Notes: a model not told the origin generated them from the letters alone. Positions 25,793-34,401 are shown, numbered from the stretch's first letter. The stretch: 37,092 bases of DNA from Parvibacillus sp035426385 (GCA_035426385.1 DAOLZQ010000029.1:1-37092); one strand, 5' to 3'. Numbers and translations are program-made.

Positions 25793-27058
25793 ATGAAACT
25801 TTACTCGTTTATAATTTTTTCATTACTCCTGAGCGCCTGCACCAAAGAGCCGCTTCCGCCCAAACCTAAGCCTTGTGATAATCCCCCCTGTGATACCACC
25901 AAGCCCATGTCAATGACGCTGGAGTTGCTCTGGCAGATTCCACTCAGGCTGGATAAAGATTACACCGTAAGCGATGCCTGCCCCATCACACCGGATTATG
26001 CGGTATTCCGCTACGACGCGGTAGAGCAGGAAAAACTACTGTTCGTACACAAGAGCGACACCAGTCATGCGCGGTTTTTCGGACCCAATGAGGGAAATTA
26101 TCTAAATGTATTTTATCATCCGTGGGTAGGCATCATAGCGATGGATGCTTGGTCGGTCTTTACCGGTCAGAACGCTGCAAGCATGAAGAAGCTGGCAACG
26201 GTGCCACCGGGACTACAATTTCAGGTCAACTATAATTTATATGGCGATTATGTTTATGGTAATCTAGGCTACTGGAATGCAAAGCAGCAGTATATTTTCC
26301 GGATGAATGTCTATAGCGGTGTTATAGAGTACTTGCGCACAATAGATCATGCTGATTGTCCGGAATGTGAGTTGATACTTGTGGTTCCTCCTGTGCTTTT
26401 TGAACTCAACAATGGCAATGTTATTATGAGTTACTTTATTTCTTATGCAAAAACTGTCCCTGGAGATATCAGGAGAGTACTTCAGGAGATAAGTTTGGTA
26501 AAGGGTAGTGAGATTATTCCACTAAGAGTAGAAGAAAATCCGCTCATAAATTATTGGAAAGAAAGTGTCATAGTATATAAGGATAATTGGATTGTTACCA
26601 CGCGGGATTCTATTTATTGTATCGAGCCTCTAAGCAATAGAAAACTTTGGGTAAGGGAAAATAAGAAAATTGACAATGCCTATCCTGTGAATGGTACTGA
26701 TAAGATTTTGATCGGTAATAAGATCATCAGTATCTTAGAAGGACATTATACCGAGATCAATGCGGACAATGGTGACATGTATGTAGGCGAGAAGGTAGCA
26801 GATGGTGGTATCGAAAGCCAGATCAGCTATTACAATGGGGTGGTTTACTGGGGTACCAAGGATCAGGCATACTCCTGGATCTATGGCATACGCATCAGCG
26901 ACCGTAAGCTGGTGGTGCGGATGCGCAGTCCCAACTGGAATAAGCCGCCGTACTATGACGATGTCATCTTTGACCGTCGTGGACTGGTCATCGATCCTGA
27001 GTCGGGCCTGGGTTATACACATGACGGATTTTTTGCGCAGTGTTATAAATTGTTGTAA
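25793..27058 (+). CDS. Putative lipoprotein, beta-propeller-like, paralogue B
   Basis: A 421-residue paralogue of the preceding lipoprotein, with lipobox L-S-A-C and tether C-T-K-E-P-L-P-P-K-P-K. The frame is open far upstream (to 25529), but that part overlaps paralogue A in another frame and is not protein-like. ATG 25793 gives a proper lipoprotein signal and aligns with paralogue A. Bases 26877-26963 are identical to 25571-25657, and the 5' coding parts also match over long stretches, while residues about 190-310 differ. Recent duplication with conversion of the ends, or selection on the middle, would explain this. It is 40 bases after paralogue A, so probably co-transcribed. Confidence 0.85.
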   Translation: MKLYSFIIFSLLLSACTKEPLPPKPKPCDNPPCDTTKPMSMTLELLWQIPLRLDKDYTVSDACPITPDYAVFRYDAVEQEKLLFVHKSDTSHARFFGPNEGNYLNVFYHPWVGIIAMDAWSVFTGQNAASMKKLATVPPGLQFQVNYNLYGDYVYGNLGYWNAKQQYIFRMNVYSGVIEYLRTIDHADCPECELILVVPPVLFELNNGNVIMSYFISYAKTVPGDIRRVLQEISLVKGSEIIPLRVEENPLINYWKESVIVYKDNWIVTTRDSIYCIEPLSNRKLWVRENKKIDNAYPVNGTDKILIGNKIISILEGHYTEINADNGDMYVGEKVADGGIESQISYYNGVVYWGTKDQAYSWIYGIRISDRKLVVRMRSPNWNKPPYYDDVIFDRRGLVIDPESGLGYTHDGFFAQCYKLL

Positions 27059-27565
27059 CCGAATATTCAGAGAAATTTAAAAAAGTAGAAAACGTAAGGA
27101 AAAATACAATTCTAAGAAGCCTGAAATAAAACTGTAAAAAAATCATCCAATCCCTCTGCTATCCAAACGGAAGACATCAATGGGAGAACAGTGAATGTAT
27201 GATACCGGGAGCTAGCGAGTATAAGAGTATTATCCTCAAATAAACGAGAAAAACTGCGCGAGATTGACAGAAGAAGCAGTAGTGTCCCGTGAAATTCAAT
27301 TTAGGTTGAGAAAGTGCGCGGCAAACTGAAAAACTCTGCCTTGATACATAAGAGGATCTAAATGGTGTTTTAGAATCCTTTAATTTTTGGTTTTAACCTA
27401 CTTTGTATCATACTTTGTACTCAGAATATTGTATGCCAGAATCATTCATTTCGGAATAATTCAGCCTATGCAATTGAAAAAGTAGATAAAAAGGTGTTGT
27501 ATGAATGTAAAAATATTGAGAATAGGAGACGTACCCAGTTGGAAAAGTAAGACGTACTCCAATTT
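27059..27565. other. 507-bp intergenic region without genes
   Basis: AT-rich sequence between two convergent transcription units. I see no gene, tRNA, strong hairpin or repeat here. The minus-strand frame at 27408-27632 overlaps the end of the barrel gene and is not protein-like. Confidence 0.55.
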
Positions 27566-28237
27566 TCACTTCAGTTCTTCTAAGTCCCGTTGGGTATAAA
27601 ACCATTTTTTCAACTCGGGATGTTGCCGCCAATATTTGGTGGAGGGAACCGGATTCAACCAGTACCGGATACCCACACCGAAGGTAAAAAAGCTAGGAAT
27701 ACCCGGTATGATGCGTACGCCGAGGTTCCAGCGATTCGTGAGGGCATAATCATACTCTATCTCACCACCATACCATACAAATGAGTATTGCCAGTCACCA
27801 CGTGTTTTTAAATAAGGATTTTGCTGGATGTAGCCGGGGAAGCGCTCCCAGCTCTGTCGATAAAACCAAGTCGGACCGAAGCCCAAGCGCAGTGCATGTC
27901 TATCGCTACTAAGTACATTCCATCGGAAGGCGATGTGCGTATGACCGGCGAAGAGTGCCGCGCAGTCGCTGTAAGCAGCTTGTGCAAGTTTGAGAGAAAG
28001 TCGCTTTTTGTAAACAAAATGTTCATAAGCGAATACGCCACCATAATTGAGGACTAGATTGGCACGAGCATCAAGTCGTCGGGGTTGAAGAAAATACATT
28101 TCATCGCCTCCGGGATGCCAAGTGAGGAAGATTAAATTAGCATCAAAATTATTTTGGGAAAATCCTATCGGCGCTTTTTGAAAGAAAAGAATAATGGTAA
28201 GTAAACAGCACAACTGCCAATAAATCTTAGAATGCAT
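27566..28237 (-). CDS. Small exported outer-membrane-barrel-like protein, family not recognised
   Basis: A 223-residue protein with a signal peptide (hydrophobic run at about residues 7-20; cleavage probably near G-F-S-Q). Strongly alternating, aromatic-rich segments follow (L-R-L-G-F-G-P-T-W-F-Y-R, Y-S-F-V-W-Y-G-G-E-I-E-Y-D-Y, F-F-T-F-G-V-G-I-R-Y-W-L). This looks like an 8-strand outer-membrane barrel. Conserved-looking polar residues (Y-S-D-C-A, A-G-H-T-H-I-A-F-R-W-N, S-D-R-H) could form an active site, but I do not recognise the family, and the PagL signature is absent. Its start lies 11 bases inside the end of the AlkB-like gene, so it is translationally coupled to it. Confidence 0.75.
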   Translation of the reverse strand: MHSKIYWQLCCLLTIILFFQKAPIGFSQNNFDANLIFLTWHPGGDEMYFLQPRRLDARANLVLNYGGVFAYEHFVYKKRLSLKLAQAAYSDCAALFAGHTHIAFRWNVLSSDRHALRLGFGPTWFYRQSWERFPGYIQQNPYLKTRGDWQYSFVWYGGEIEYDYALTNRWNLGVRIIPGIPSFFTFGVGIRYWLNPVPSTKYWRQHPELKKWFYTQRDLEELK

Positions 28238-29255
28238 TTTGCTGATTAAATTGTAACGCTAAGGTATTCATTTTCCTAAACCATAAAGAGGGGATTAAAG
28301 CCATAAATACCATCACAAAATACAAATAAGGCAGTTTAGGGCCAGATTTTAAATCTATACCGGTCAATTTTCTGGAAGCTGTGGGCAAGTGATGGAGTGA
28401 GTGAAGGGGTAACATGTAGAGAATGTAATTGGTGTATTTGTAATAACAGTTCCAACTGGAGTGCATGCTGATCTGCTGACCGGCGTGGCTTCGAGACAAA
28501 CCATAGTGCTGAACATAATTGATGAGTTCATATAGAAAATAGGCAATCAGTCCCTGTGCAATAAAAAAGATCATTACAGGACCCGAAAAAAATAAATAGA
28601 TTGCTACCCAAATAAATACCTGCAAAAACAACATCAGTAAATTCAACTGGAGAATTTTCTTTTTTAAATATACCGGTAAGTCATAACCATTAAAATAACT
28701 GTTGGAGATGCGGTCAATAAAGAGACGAACAAAATAGGAATAGAAATTTTGATTGATTTTTGCGGTGTTGGTATCTTCCGCAAGACCCACCATCCGATGA
28801 TGCCCCACCACGTGATCAGCGGCCATATAAGGTATGCCTGCCATCAAAAGCAATAGACCGGAAATCAATTGATCGATACGCCGATTGCTGTGCATCAGAT
28901 CATGTGCCAGGGTCACTACAAAGCAGCCGGTGAGACAGCCGGTACAAAGGGTGAATAAGGCAGCCGCACCCATGCTAAAGTCTTGCCGAAAGTAAAAGAT
29001 CACAGACCAAATGACCAATGCTGCCAATAATATTCCACTTACCCGCTTTATTATTTTACTCTCTTTGCTTCCATAAAAGTGTCGCAGCTCCATCTTTATC
29101 TCGGAAGCAGTAAATTCTCCCCAATACGCATTAAAGATATTGGCTGCAAAAAGCAATGGCAGGATCAAATAAAAATAACCTACCTCACTCACAATTACAA
29201 ACGCTGTACTCAGCAGCACAGGCAATAAGTATCTTATGAAGTGTAATGATTGCAT
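28227..29255 (-). CDS. AlkB-like membrane di-iron hydroxylase/desaturase (cassette 2)
   Basis: A 342-residue paralogue-type relative of the protein at 18095, with the same order of boxes: H118-D-L-M-H, H148-V-V-G-H-H, Y-V-Q-H-Y-G-L-S-R (H250) and H285-S-L-H-H. Histidine positions coincide almost exactly with cassette 1. The first box has Asp in place of the usual Glu, and D-P-A-S-A-R is replaced by D-T-N-T-A-K, so the substrate may differ. The N-terminal 115 residues and residues 200-245 contain the membrane segments. Expected role: O2-dependent hydroxylation or desaturation of a lipid chain at the inner membrane. It overlaps the small barrel gene downstream by 11 bases and is divergent from the hemolysin III gene. 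Confidence 0.83.
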   Translation of the reverse strand: MQSLHFIRYLLPVLLSTAFVIVSEVGYFYLILPLLFAANIFNAYWGEFTASEIKMELRHFYGSKESKIIKRVSGILLAALVIWSVIFYFRQDFSMGAAALFTLCTGCLTGCFVVTLAHDLMHSNRRIDQLISGLLLLMAGIPYMAADHVVGHHRMVGLAEDTNTAKINQNFYSYFVRLFIDRISNSYFNGYDLPVYLKKKILQLNLLMLFLQVFIWVAIYLFFSGPVMIFFIAQGLIAYFLYELINYVQHYGLSRSHAGQQISMHSSWNCYYKYTNYILYMLPLHSLHHLPTASRKLTGIDLKSGPKLPYLYFVMVFMALIPSLWFRKMNTLALQFNQQNAF

Positions 29256-29393
29256 GGCTATTCTTTAGTTTAGCGCTAAGTGAAAAAGTCCTAATGATAA
29301 ATGTAATCAGTAGAATAAACTCTTTACTTGAAATAAAGTTGCAAAATATAATTGGGCATAATTGATAATTATAGAATTTAATTAGCTAAAGGT

Positions 29394-29426
29394 AACAAAT
29401 GGGGTTGCCTTTAGCTCTTTACTCTA
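29394..29426. other. 13-bp stem-loop between divergent genes
   Basis: AGCTAAAGGTAAC (29394-29406) pairs with GTTGCCTTTAGCT (29414-29426) with one G.U wobble and a 7-base loop. It is terminator-like in shape but sits between two divergent starts (29255 and 29498), where no terminator is needed. It could be an operator, a leader hairpin or the end of an unseen short RNA. Confidence 0.5.
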
Positions 29427-29497
29427 GATAAGAAGAATTAGAAAAGTACATGTCATGATAAGCAACTTTTTACTTTCAGGCGTTAATATCAAGGTTA

Positions 29498-30157
29498 ATG
29501 AAAAAATATATTCCAGATACTACGGATTATTTCTCGCCCGAAGAAGAACGGTTGAATGTAATCACCCATGGGCTGGGGTTGATACTGAGTCTTTTCGGTA
29601 TGGTACTGCTCGTATTGAAAGGCATGCATGAGCAAAAATTACTTAATACACTGTCTTTTTACATCTTTGGATTGAGCTTAATTTTACTTTATGCCGCCTC
29701 GAGCATATATCACCATTCGAAATCACTGGAGCGAAGGCGTAAGCTACGCATATTGGACCATGCTTCGATTTACATACTAATTGCCGGTACATATACGCCG
29801 TTTACATTGGTCACACTAAGTCAGAGTAATGGCTGGATTATATTTGGTATATGCTGGAGTATAGCACTGGTGGGAGTAGTATTAAAAATCTTCTTTACCG
29901 GGCGATATGATCTCATTTCCACCATTATGTATTTGCTGATGGGCTGGCTGATCATATTTGATATCAAGCAGTTGTACCTTACTATCCCCTTTAATGGATT
30001 TTTGTGGTTGATGGCTGGGGGAATATTCTATACAGTGGGAGCCATCTTGTATTCTTTTGATCACATCAGGTACAATCATGCCATCTTTCATGTCTTCGTA
30101 TTGCTGGGCAGTCTGTGTCATTTTATTTCTGTGTATCTGTACGTTCATTCTGTCTGA
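29498..30157 (+). CDS. Hemolysin III (PAQR) family membrane protein
   Basis: A 219-residue inner-membrane protein with seven hydrophobic segments. Family hallmarks are E-E-R-L-N-V-I-T-H-G-L-G near the N-terminus, S-S-I-Y-H-H-S in the second segment, D-H-A-S-I-Y-I-L-I-A-G-T-Y-T-P in the third, and the C-terminal H-A-I-F-H-V-F-V-L-L-G. The His/Asp/Ser set corresponds to the putative metal site of PAQR/TrhA proteins. Despite the family name, bacterial members are more likely linked to membrane lipid homeostasis (TrhA) than to haemolysis. It is single, with a bidirectional terminator after it. Confidence 0.93.
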   Translation: MKKYIPDTTDYFSPEEERLNVITHGLGLILSLFGMVLLVLKGMHEQKLLNTLSFYIFGLSLILLYAASSIYHHSKSLERRRKLRILDHASIYILIAGTYTPFTLVTLSQSNGWIIFGICWSIALVGVVLKIFFTGRYDLISTIMYLLMGWLIIFDIKQLYLTIPFNGFLWLMAGGIFYTVGAILYSFDHIRYNHAIFHVFVLLGSLCHFISVYLYVHSV

Positions 30158-30195
30158 GACAAAACATTTATTTAGCCAGTAAACGGCCAGATCAA

Positions 30196-30235
30196 AATAA
30201 AAAGAGCCTCAGAATGTTCCGAGGCTCTTTTTATT
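30196..30235. terminator. Bidirectional intrinsic terminator between hemolysin III gene and rng
   Basis: AATAAAAAGAGCCTC (30196-30210) and GAGGCTCTTTTTATT (30221-30235) are perfectly complementary around a 10-base loop. This gives a GC-rich stem with T-runs on both strands, 38 bases after the hemolysin III stop and about 40 bases after the rng stop. Confidence 0.93.
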
Positions 30236-30277
30236 TCTTGTTATCAATACTTATGAAAGGACTTTTTTCCTAGTGAC

Positions 30278-31825
30278 TTAAGTAAACCTGATTTCATCAC
30301 CCATCGCGTCATAGAATTTGTATTCCAGCATTGAGAAGTTGGAGTCCGGTATGATTTTTATCCATTTGCGGTATTTTAGATACCATTTCATGCGCTTGTT
30401 GGGAAATCCCAGCATCAGGAAAGCATGAATATATGGGTGCACCTTGAGTGATAGTTTGGCATCCGGCCTGTTGGAAATGAGGTAACCAAGATCCCTTTCT
30501 ATTTCATCGGTGAGCAGAATAGAGGGCTTAGACTTGCCGGTACCCTGACAGGTGGGACAGACTTCATCTGTATTCATCTTCACTGCGGGGCGTACTCGCT
30601 CGCGTGTGATCTGTATCAGGCCAAATTTACTGAGCGGCAGCACGGTATGCTGAGCTCGGTCTTTCGACATCACTTCTTCCATCTTGTTATTGAGCACGCG
30701 CTTGTGATCGGGATTCTTCATATCTATAAAATCCACGACAATAAGTCCCCCTATATCTCTAAGTCGCAGCTGGCGGCTGATCTCTTCAGCAGCTTCCAGA
30801 TTGACTGACAGTGGCGCATTGCCCAGATCTGAACGAGACATCTTCGGACCGCTGTTGACATCGATGACGTGCATAGCCTCAGTGTGCTCTATGACGAGAT
30901 AGGCGCCAGAATTGAGTGTGGCGGTCTTGCCGAAGGAAGCTTTTATCTGCTTATTAATACCATATTGGTCAAAGACACTGGTACGTCCTTCATACAGCTC
31001 TACTATCTTAACCTGTTCAGGTGCGATAGAGCTCATAAAGGCACGGATGCTGTTGTACATCTCCTTGTCATTCACCACTATACGGTTGAAATCACTGGTC
31101 AGGAAATCTCGCAGTATAGAAGTGGTCTTATCCTCCTCACTGAGCAACTTTTGAGGCCCCTTAGTGGGAGAGAGCGAACTGGCCATCTGATTCCATTTAG
31201 CCAGCAGAGAATTGATTTCATCGTGCAGCTCTGCTACTTTACAACCTTCAGCGGCTGTACGTGCGATCACCCCAAAATTGCGTGGTTTGATACTTTCTAT
31301 GAGCGTCTGCAAACGGAGTTTTTCATCCGGATTTTCGATTTTCTTAGAAACGGTGACCGCATTGGAAAATGGTGTTAGTACCAGATACCGGCCAGGTATG
31401 GTGATCTCACAACTAAGACGTGGACCTTTAGTAGAGATGGGTTCCTTCAGTATCTGTGCGATGACCATGGTTTTCTTGTCCATGACATCCTGAATCTTAC
31501 CATTCTTGTGTATTTCCTGTGTCAGATCGAGATCGCGCATGGAAGCCTCGGCGGGATTGCGCAACAGTTCTTGGGTATATTTTATTAAGACCGGAAGGCG
31601 GGGGCCTAGATCCGTATAGTGTAAGAATGCATCTTTCCTCGAACCGATATCGAGAAAAGCAGCATTGAGACCCGGCATGATCTTTTGAATCTTAGCCAGG
31701 TAAATATCTCCCACATTGTAGGAGTTACTCTTTTTTTGTTTGTGCAGCTCTACCAGCTTGCCATCTTCCGATAAGGCGATTTCTACTTCATTTGGCAGAG
31801 CATTAATAATCAGCTCTTTGTTCAC
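30278..31825 (-). CDS. rng: Ribonuclease E/G family endoribonuclease
   Basis: A 515-residue RNase G-size protein that cuts single-stranded A/U-rich RNA in rRNA maturation and mRNA decay. An S1 domain lies near residues 38-125 (V-G-D-I-Y-L-A-K-I). The catalytic Asp pair is D322 (I-D-V-N-S) and D365 (V-V-D-F-I-D-M), and the Zn-link is C-P-T-C-Q-G-T-G (C423, C426). The spacings D-D 43 and D-C 58 equal those I recall for E. coli RNase E (D303, D346, C404). There is no C-terminal degradosome scaffold, hence RNase G type. It is the last gene of the hup-TPR-ribosomal peptide cluster typical of Bacteroidota. Confidence 0.95.
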   Translation of the reverse strand: MNKELIINALPNEVEIALSEDGKLVELHKQKKSNSYNVGDIYLAKIQKIMPGLNAAFLDIGSRKDAFLHYTDLGPRLPVLIKYTQELLRNPAEASMRDLDLTQEIHKNGKIQDVMDKKTMVIAQILKEPISTKGPRLSCEITIPGRYLVLTPFSNAVTVSKKIENPDEKLRLQTLIESIKPRNFGVIARTAAEGCKVAELHDEINSLLAKWNQMASSLSPTKGPQKLLSEEDKTTSILRDFLTSDFNRIVVNDKEMYNSIRAFMSSIAPEQVKIVELYEGRTSVFDQYGINKQIKASFGKTATLNSGAYLVIEHTEAMHVIDVNSGPKMSRSDLGNAPLSVNLEAAEEISRQLRLRDIGGLIVVDFIDMKNPDHKRVLNNKMEEVMSKDRAQHTVLPLSKFGLIQITRERVRPAVKMNTDEVCPTCQGTGKSKPSILLTDEIERDLGYLISNRPDAKLSLKVHPYIHAFLMLGFPNKRMKWYLKYRKWIKIIPDSNFSMLEYKFYDAMGDEIRFT

Positions 31826-31954
31826 AGCCTTGAGATTAGAATATCATAGATGATACCGAACTTCTGTTCACAACCGATGGCCGCAAACAGAAAGTGGTAT
31901 GATGAAAATACTATGCCCCAGTAGCCTTAAGCTACCGAGGTATCAGTGTTTTAA

Positions 31955-32050
31955 CTATTTATTCTTTTTCTTATGTCTGTTCTTACGCAATCTCTTCTTT
32001 CTTTTGTGAGTAGAGATCTTATGTCTTTTTCTTTTTTTACCACAAGGCAT
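31955..32050 (-). CDS. 31-residue AURKAIP1/COX24-domain (mS38/bS22-like) ribosomal peptide
   Basis: A very short basic gene that length-filtered searches miss: M-P-C-G-K-K-R-K-R-H-K-I, then S-T-H-K-R-K-K-R-L-R-K-N, ending R-H-K-K-K-N-K. It matches the small Bacteroidota proteins annotated as AURKAIP1/COX24-domain, related to mitochondrial mS38 and actinobacterial bS22, which sit on the small ribosomal subunit. The R-K-K-R-x-R-K-N-R-H-K-K-K core is the family motif. It lies between the TPR gene and rng. Having 18 Lys/Arg of 31 residues fits an rRNA-binding role. Confidence 0.88.
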   Translation of the reverse strand: MPCGKKRKRHKISTHKRKKRLRKNRHKKKNK

Positions 32051-32092
32051 ATTATAAATTTTAATTTATTTTAATAAGGTAATCCAATTGGA

Positions 32093-32872
32093 TTACTGAC
32101 AATATTTTTTTAGTGCTTCAGCTTCTTTTTTCTTCCCCACGCCGTCGTAAGCAAAGGAAAGTAGGCAGGCCGCTTCGGTGTTCTTAGCATCCAAAACACG
32201 CACTTTCTCTAGGCGGATGATTGCTTTGTCATACTGTCCGGTCTTGATGGCCAATTTCCCAAGGACAGTCAGTACTTTGGTGTCATCGGGATGCTTTCGA
32301 TTGAGTTCCAGTAGCTGTTGTATGCCCATCATCGGGTTTTCCTGATCAGGCACTTCAGTATAGACCGTAGCCAGACTGATTCTGTAATCGATATTATCGG
32401 GTTCCAGGTCAGTTGCTTTCTTAAAAGCATGAGCTGCTCCGGTCGCCAGATGCTCTCGTTCGTGCTGATCTTCTACAGCTACGAGCCCGTGCATATAACT
32501 GTTGCCGGCAATATTCCAAGCAGCGGCAGTATTTTCAAGTTCCGCTACTTCATCAGCATATTTACCTGCGAGCTCGAAGAAATTCTTTCTATACCACAGG
32601 CCGGATAATTGTTTAGCTGCAGCTGCACGATCTTCCACGCCCAACCGATTGTTCTTAGCTTCATCTACTAGTGCTTTCACTATCTTCTGAGAGTCGGCTG
32701 AGAGCGAATTAAGAGCCTTTTCTTGCAGCGCTGTCTGATCGGCTTCACTGACAGGTGCTTTCTCTTTGAGATTGGCCTCTTTAGGTCCCACTCTTGGAAA
32801 AGCAAAATATAATAGGCAAAACACGAGCACGGATGCGATCAGCGCTATATTTCTACCTTTATTAAACTTCAT
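32093..32872 (-). CDS. Membrane-anchored tetratricopeptide repeat protein
   Basis: A 259-residue protein with one N-terminal membrane segment (about residues 8-25, I-A-L-I-A-S-V-L-V-F-C-L-L-Y-F) and a helical periplasmic or cytoplasmic part. TPR-like units are seen at about 115-160 (A-W-N-I-A-G-N-S-Y, A-F-K-K-A-T-D-L-E-P-D-N) and at 160-255 (Y-R-I-S-L-A-T-V-Y, V-L-T-V-L-G-K-L-A-I-K-T-G-Q-Y-D-K-A, N-T-E-A-A-C-L-L-S-F-A-Y-D). It should be a protein-protein interaction scaffold; partners are unknown. It lies 20 bases after hup, in the same direction. Confidence 0.88.
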   Translation of the reverse strand: MKFNKGRNIALIASVLVFCLLYFAFPRVGPKEANLKEKAPVSEADQTALQEKALNSLSADSQKIVKALVDEAKNNRLGVEDRAAAAKQLSGLWYRKNFFELAGKYADEVAELENTAAAWNIAGNSYMHGLVAVEDQHEREHLATGAAHAFKKATDLEPDNIDYRISLATVYTEVPDQENPMMGIQQLLELNRKHPDDTKVLTVLGKLAIKTGQYDKAIIRLEKVRVLDAKNTEAACLLSFAYDGVGKKKEAEALKKYCQ

Positions 32873-32892
32873 TTAAATGGTGGATTAGCGGT

Positions 32893-33201
32893 CTAGTCTT
32901 CTTCAACTGCTGGTGCTACCATCACTTTATCCTTCACTTGGTCGGTGAAGGTCTTGGCAGGTTTGAAGGCCGGAATAAAGTGCTCAGGTATCTCTATAGC
33001 TTCATTTTTCTTTATATGGCGACCGATCTTTTTGGCTCTTTTCTTGATGATAAATGATCCGAAACCTCTGATATATACATTTTCACCTGCAGCAAGCGTG
33101 TTTTTGATTTCCGCGAAGAAATTCTCGATAGAGACGAGTACATCCACTTTCGGAACACCTGTTTTTTCAGCAATGTTTGCTACCAAATCCGCTTTTCTCA
33201 T
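32893..33201 (-). CDS. hup: HU/IHF-family DNA-binding protein
   Basis: A 102-residue nucleoid protein that bends and compacts DNA as a dimer. It has the complete fold: helix-turn-helix base (M-R-K-A-D-L-V-A-N-I-A-E-K-T-G), beta-saddle with G-F-G-S-F, and an arm region ending I-P-A-F-K-P-A-K. The arm tip normally reads R-N-P-x-T-G in HU; here G-R-H-I-K-K-N-E-A-I replaces it, a Bacteroidota-type variant without the N-P-x-T-G intercalating loop as far as I can see. A short acidic tail (V-E-E-D) ends it. It is the first gene of the cluster leading to rng. Confidence 0.93.
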   Translation of the reverse strand: MRKADLVANIAEKTGVPKVDVLVSIENFFAEIKNTLAAGENVYIRGFGSFIIKKRAKKIGRHIKKNEAIEIPEHFIPAFKPAKTFTDQVKDKVMVAPAVEED

Positions 33202-33396
33202 TATTACGCTGGTTTTTAGTTAGTTATAAAATTTTTCCCTTCTTTTGGCAAAAGAGAGGCAAATTTCGTAAAGTTATCCAATTGAAAAAACTTATTGCAC
33301 TTTATTTTTCATAAAAGATTGAAATTCATTGTTTAAGTCAATATTTTGAAGGGTTTTAAGTTGTCTTTCACTCAGAATGTGACACCGGACTCACTG

Positions 33397-34257
33397 CTAT
33401 TTTTTATTGAAGTGCTTGAGCATGATGATTTCTTGCTTAGTCAGAAAACGAATCCGACTTCGGGGTAGATCCTTCTTGGTCAGTCCACCATAGTACACTC
33501 TGTCCAGATGAGTAACCTCATAGCCCAGAGATTCAAAGATCCGTCTGACTATACGATTGCGGCCGGAATGGATGGTGATCCCGATCTCATTGGCCTGGGC
33601 GTCTTTCACATAAGATATTCCATCTACTTTGATGATACCATCTTCCAGTGTCAGGCCGGTCTTTATTTTAACAAAATCACTCTCTGCCAATGCTTTATTC
33701 AGTGTGATGTGGTAGATTTTCTTCACTTCATGTGACGGATGTGATAGTTTCTTAGTGAGATCACCATCATTGGTAATCAGAAGCAAGCCGGTGGTCTCCC
33801 GATCCAGTCGACCTACCGGGTATACCCGTGCGGTTACCTTGCCCTTCAGAATATCCATAATGGTCTTGCGATCTTTTTCGTCAGACATGGTGGTGATCAC
33901 TCCTTTGGGCTTATTCATCAGGATGTAGATCATTTGTTCCTGAGGCTTGATAGTCTTGCCTTTGTAGGTCACTTTATCTCCGGGCTGAGTTTTGTATCCG
34001 GGTTCTGCGACGACGACACCATTGACCTCTACTTCACCGGCAGCGATCAATTCGTCTGCTTTTCTGCGTGAGCAGATGCCTGCATTGCTGACATATTTAT
34101 TGAGCCGATAAGACTCTTCCTTAGCTGGTTCCACAGGAGGCGTCAACTCAGCTCTGGGCTTTGACGGTGCGGACTTTCTTACAGGCTTGCGGGGCTTGTA
34201 TTCTTTCTCCGGCTCAGGTTTTGCCTTACCCGGTTTATAAAATTTTTCGAATGCCAT
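33397..34257 (-). CDS. rluB: 23S rRNA pseudouridine synthase, RsuA/RluB family
   Basis: A 286-residue protein. Residues 1-48 are a Lys/Pro-rich disordered extension, probably RNA-binding. Residues 50-97 are an S4 domain (R-L-N-K-Y-V-S-N-A-G-I-C-S-R-R-K-A-D). The catalytic domain has K-P-K-G-V and V-G-R-L-D152-R-E-T-T-G-L-L-L, with D152 as the nucleophile. The fold and the C-terminal R-I-R-F-L-T are typical of RluB/RluE/RsuA. RluB (helix 89 of 23S rRNA) is the usual assignment in this phylum, but the substrate position is not provable here. It is divergent from serC. Confidence 0.93.
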   Translation of the reverse strand: MAFEKFYKPGKAKPEPEKEYKPRKPVRKSAPSKPRAELTPPVEPAKEESYRLNKYVSNAGICSRRKADELIAAGEVEVNGVVVAEPGYKTQPGDKVTYKGKTIKPQEQMIYILMNKPKGVITTMSDEKDRKTIMDILKGKVTARVYPVGRLDRETTGLLLITNDGDLTKKLSHPSHEVKKIYHITLNKALAESDFVKIKTGLTLEDGIIKVDGISYVKDAQANEIGITIHSGRNRIVRRIFESLGYEVTHLDRVYYGGLTKKDLPRSRIRFLTKQEIIMLKHFNKK

Positions 34258-34401
34258 AATTTTGAAAGTTGTAAAAATTGGATTTAAGCTGCTCCGATAT
34301 TGAAAAATACAGCCGGGCTCAGATTGTGTTAAATTCTATTCGACTTAGACTATTGAGGCTGCAAAAATATCTTACATTTATCGCATTAATCAATTAAAAA
34401 G

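Noticed and set aside
30869..31493. Antisense frames over rng
   Set aside because: They are complementary-frame shadows of a well-conserved RNase G gene.
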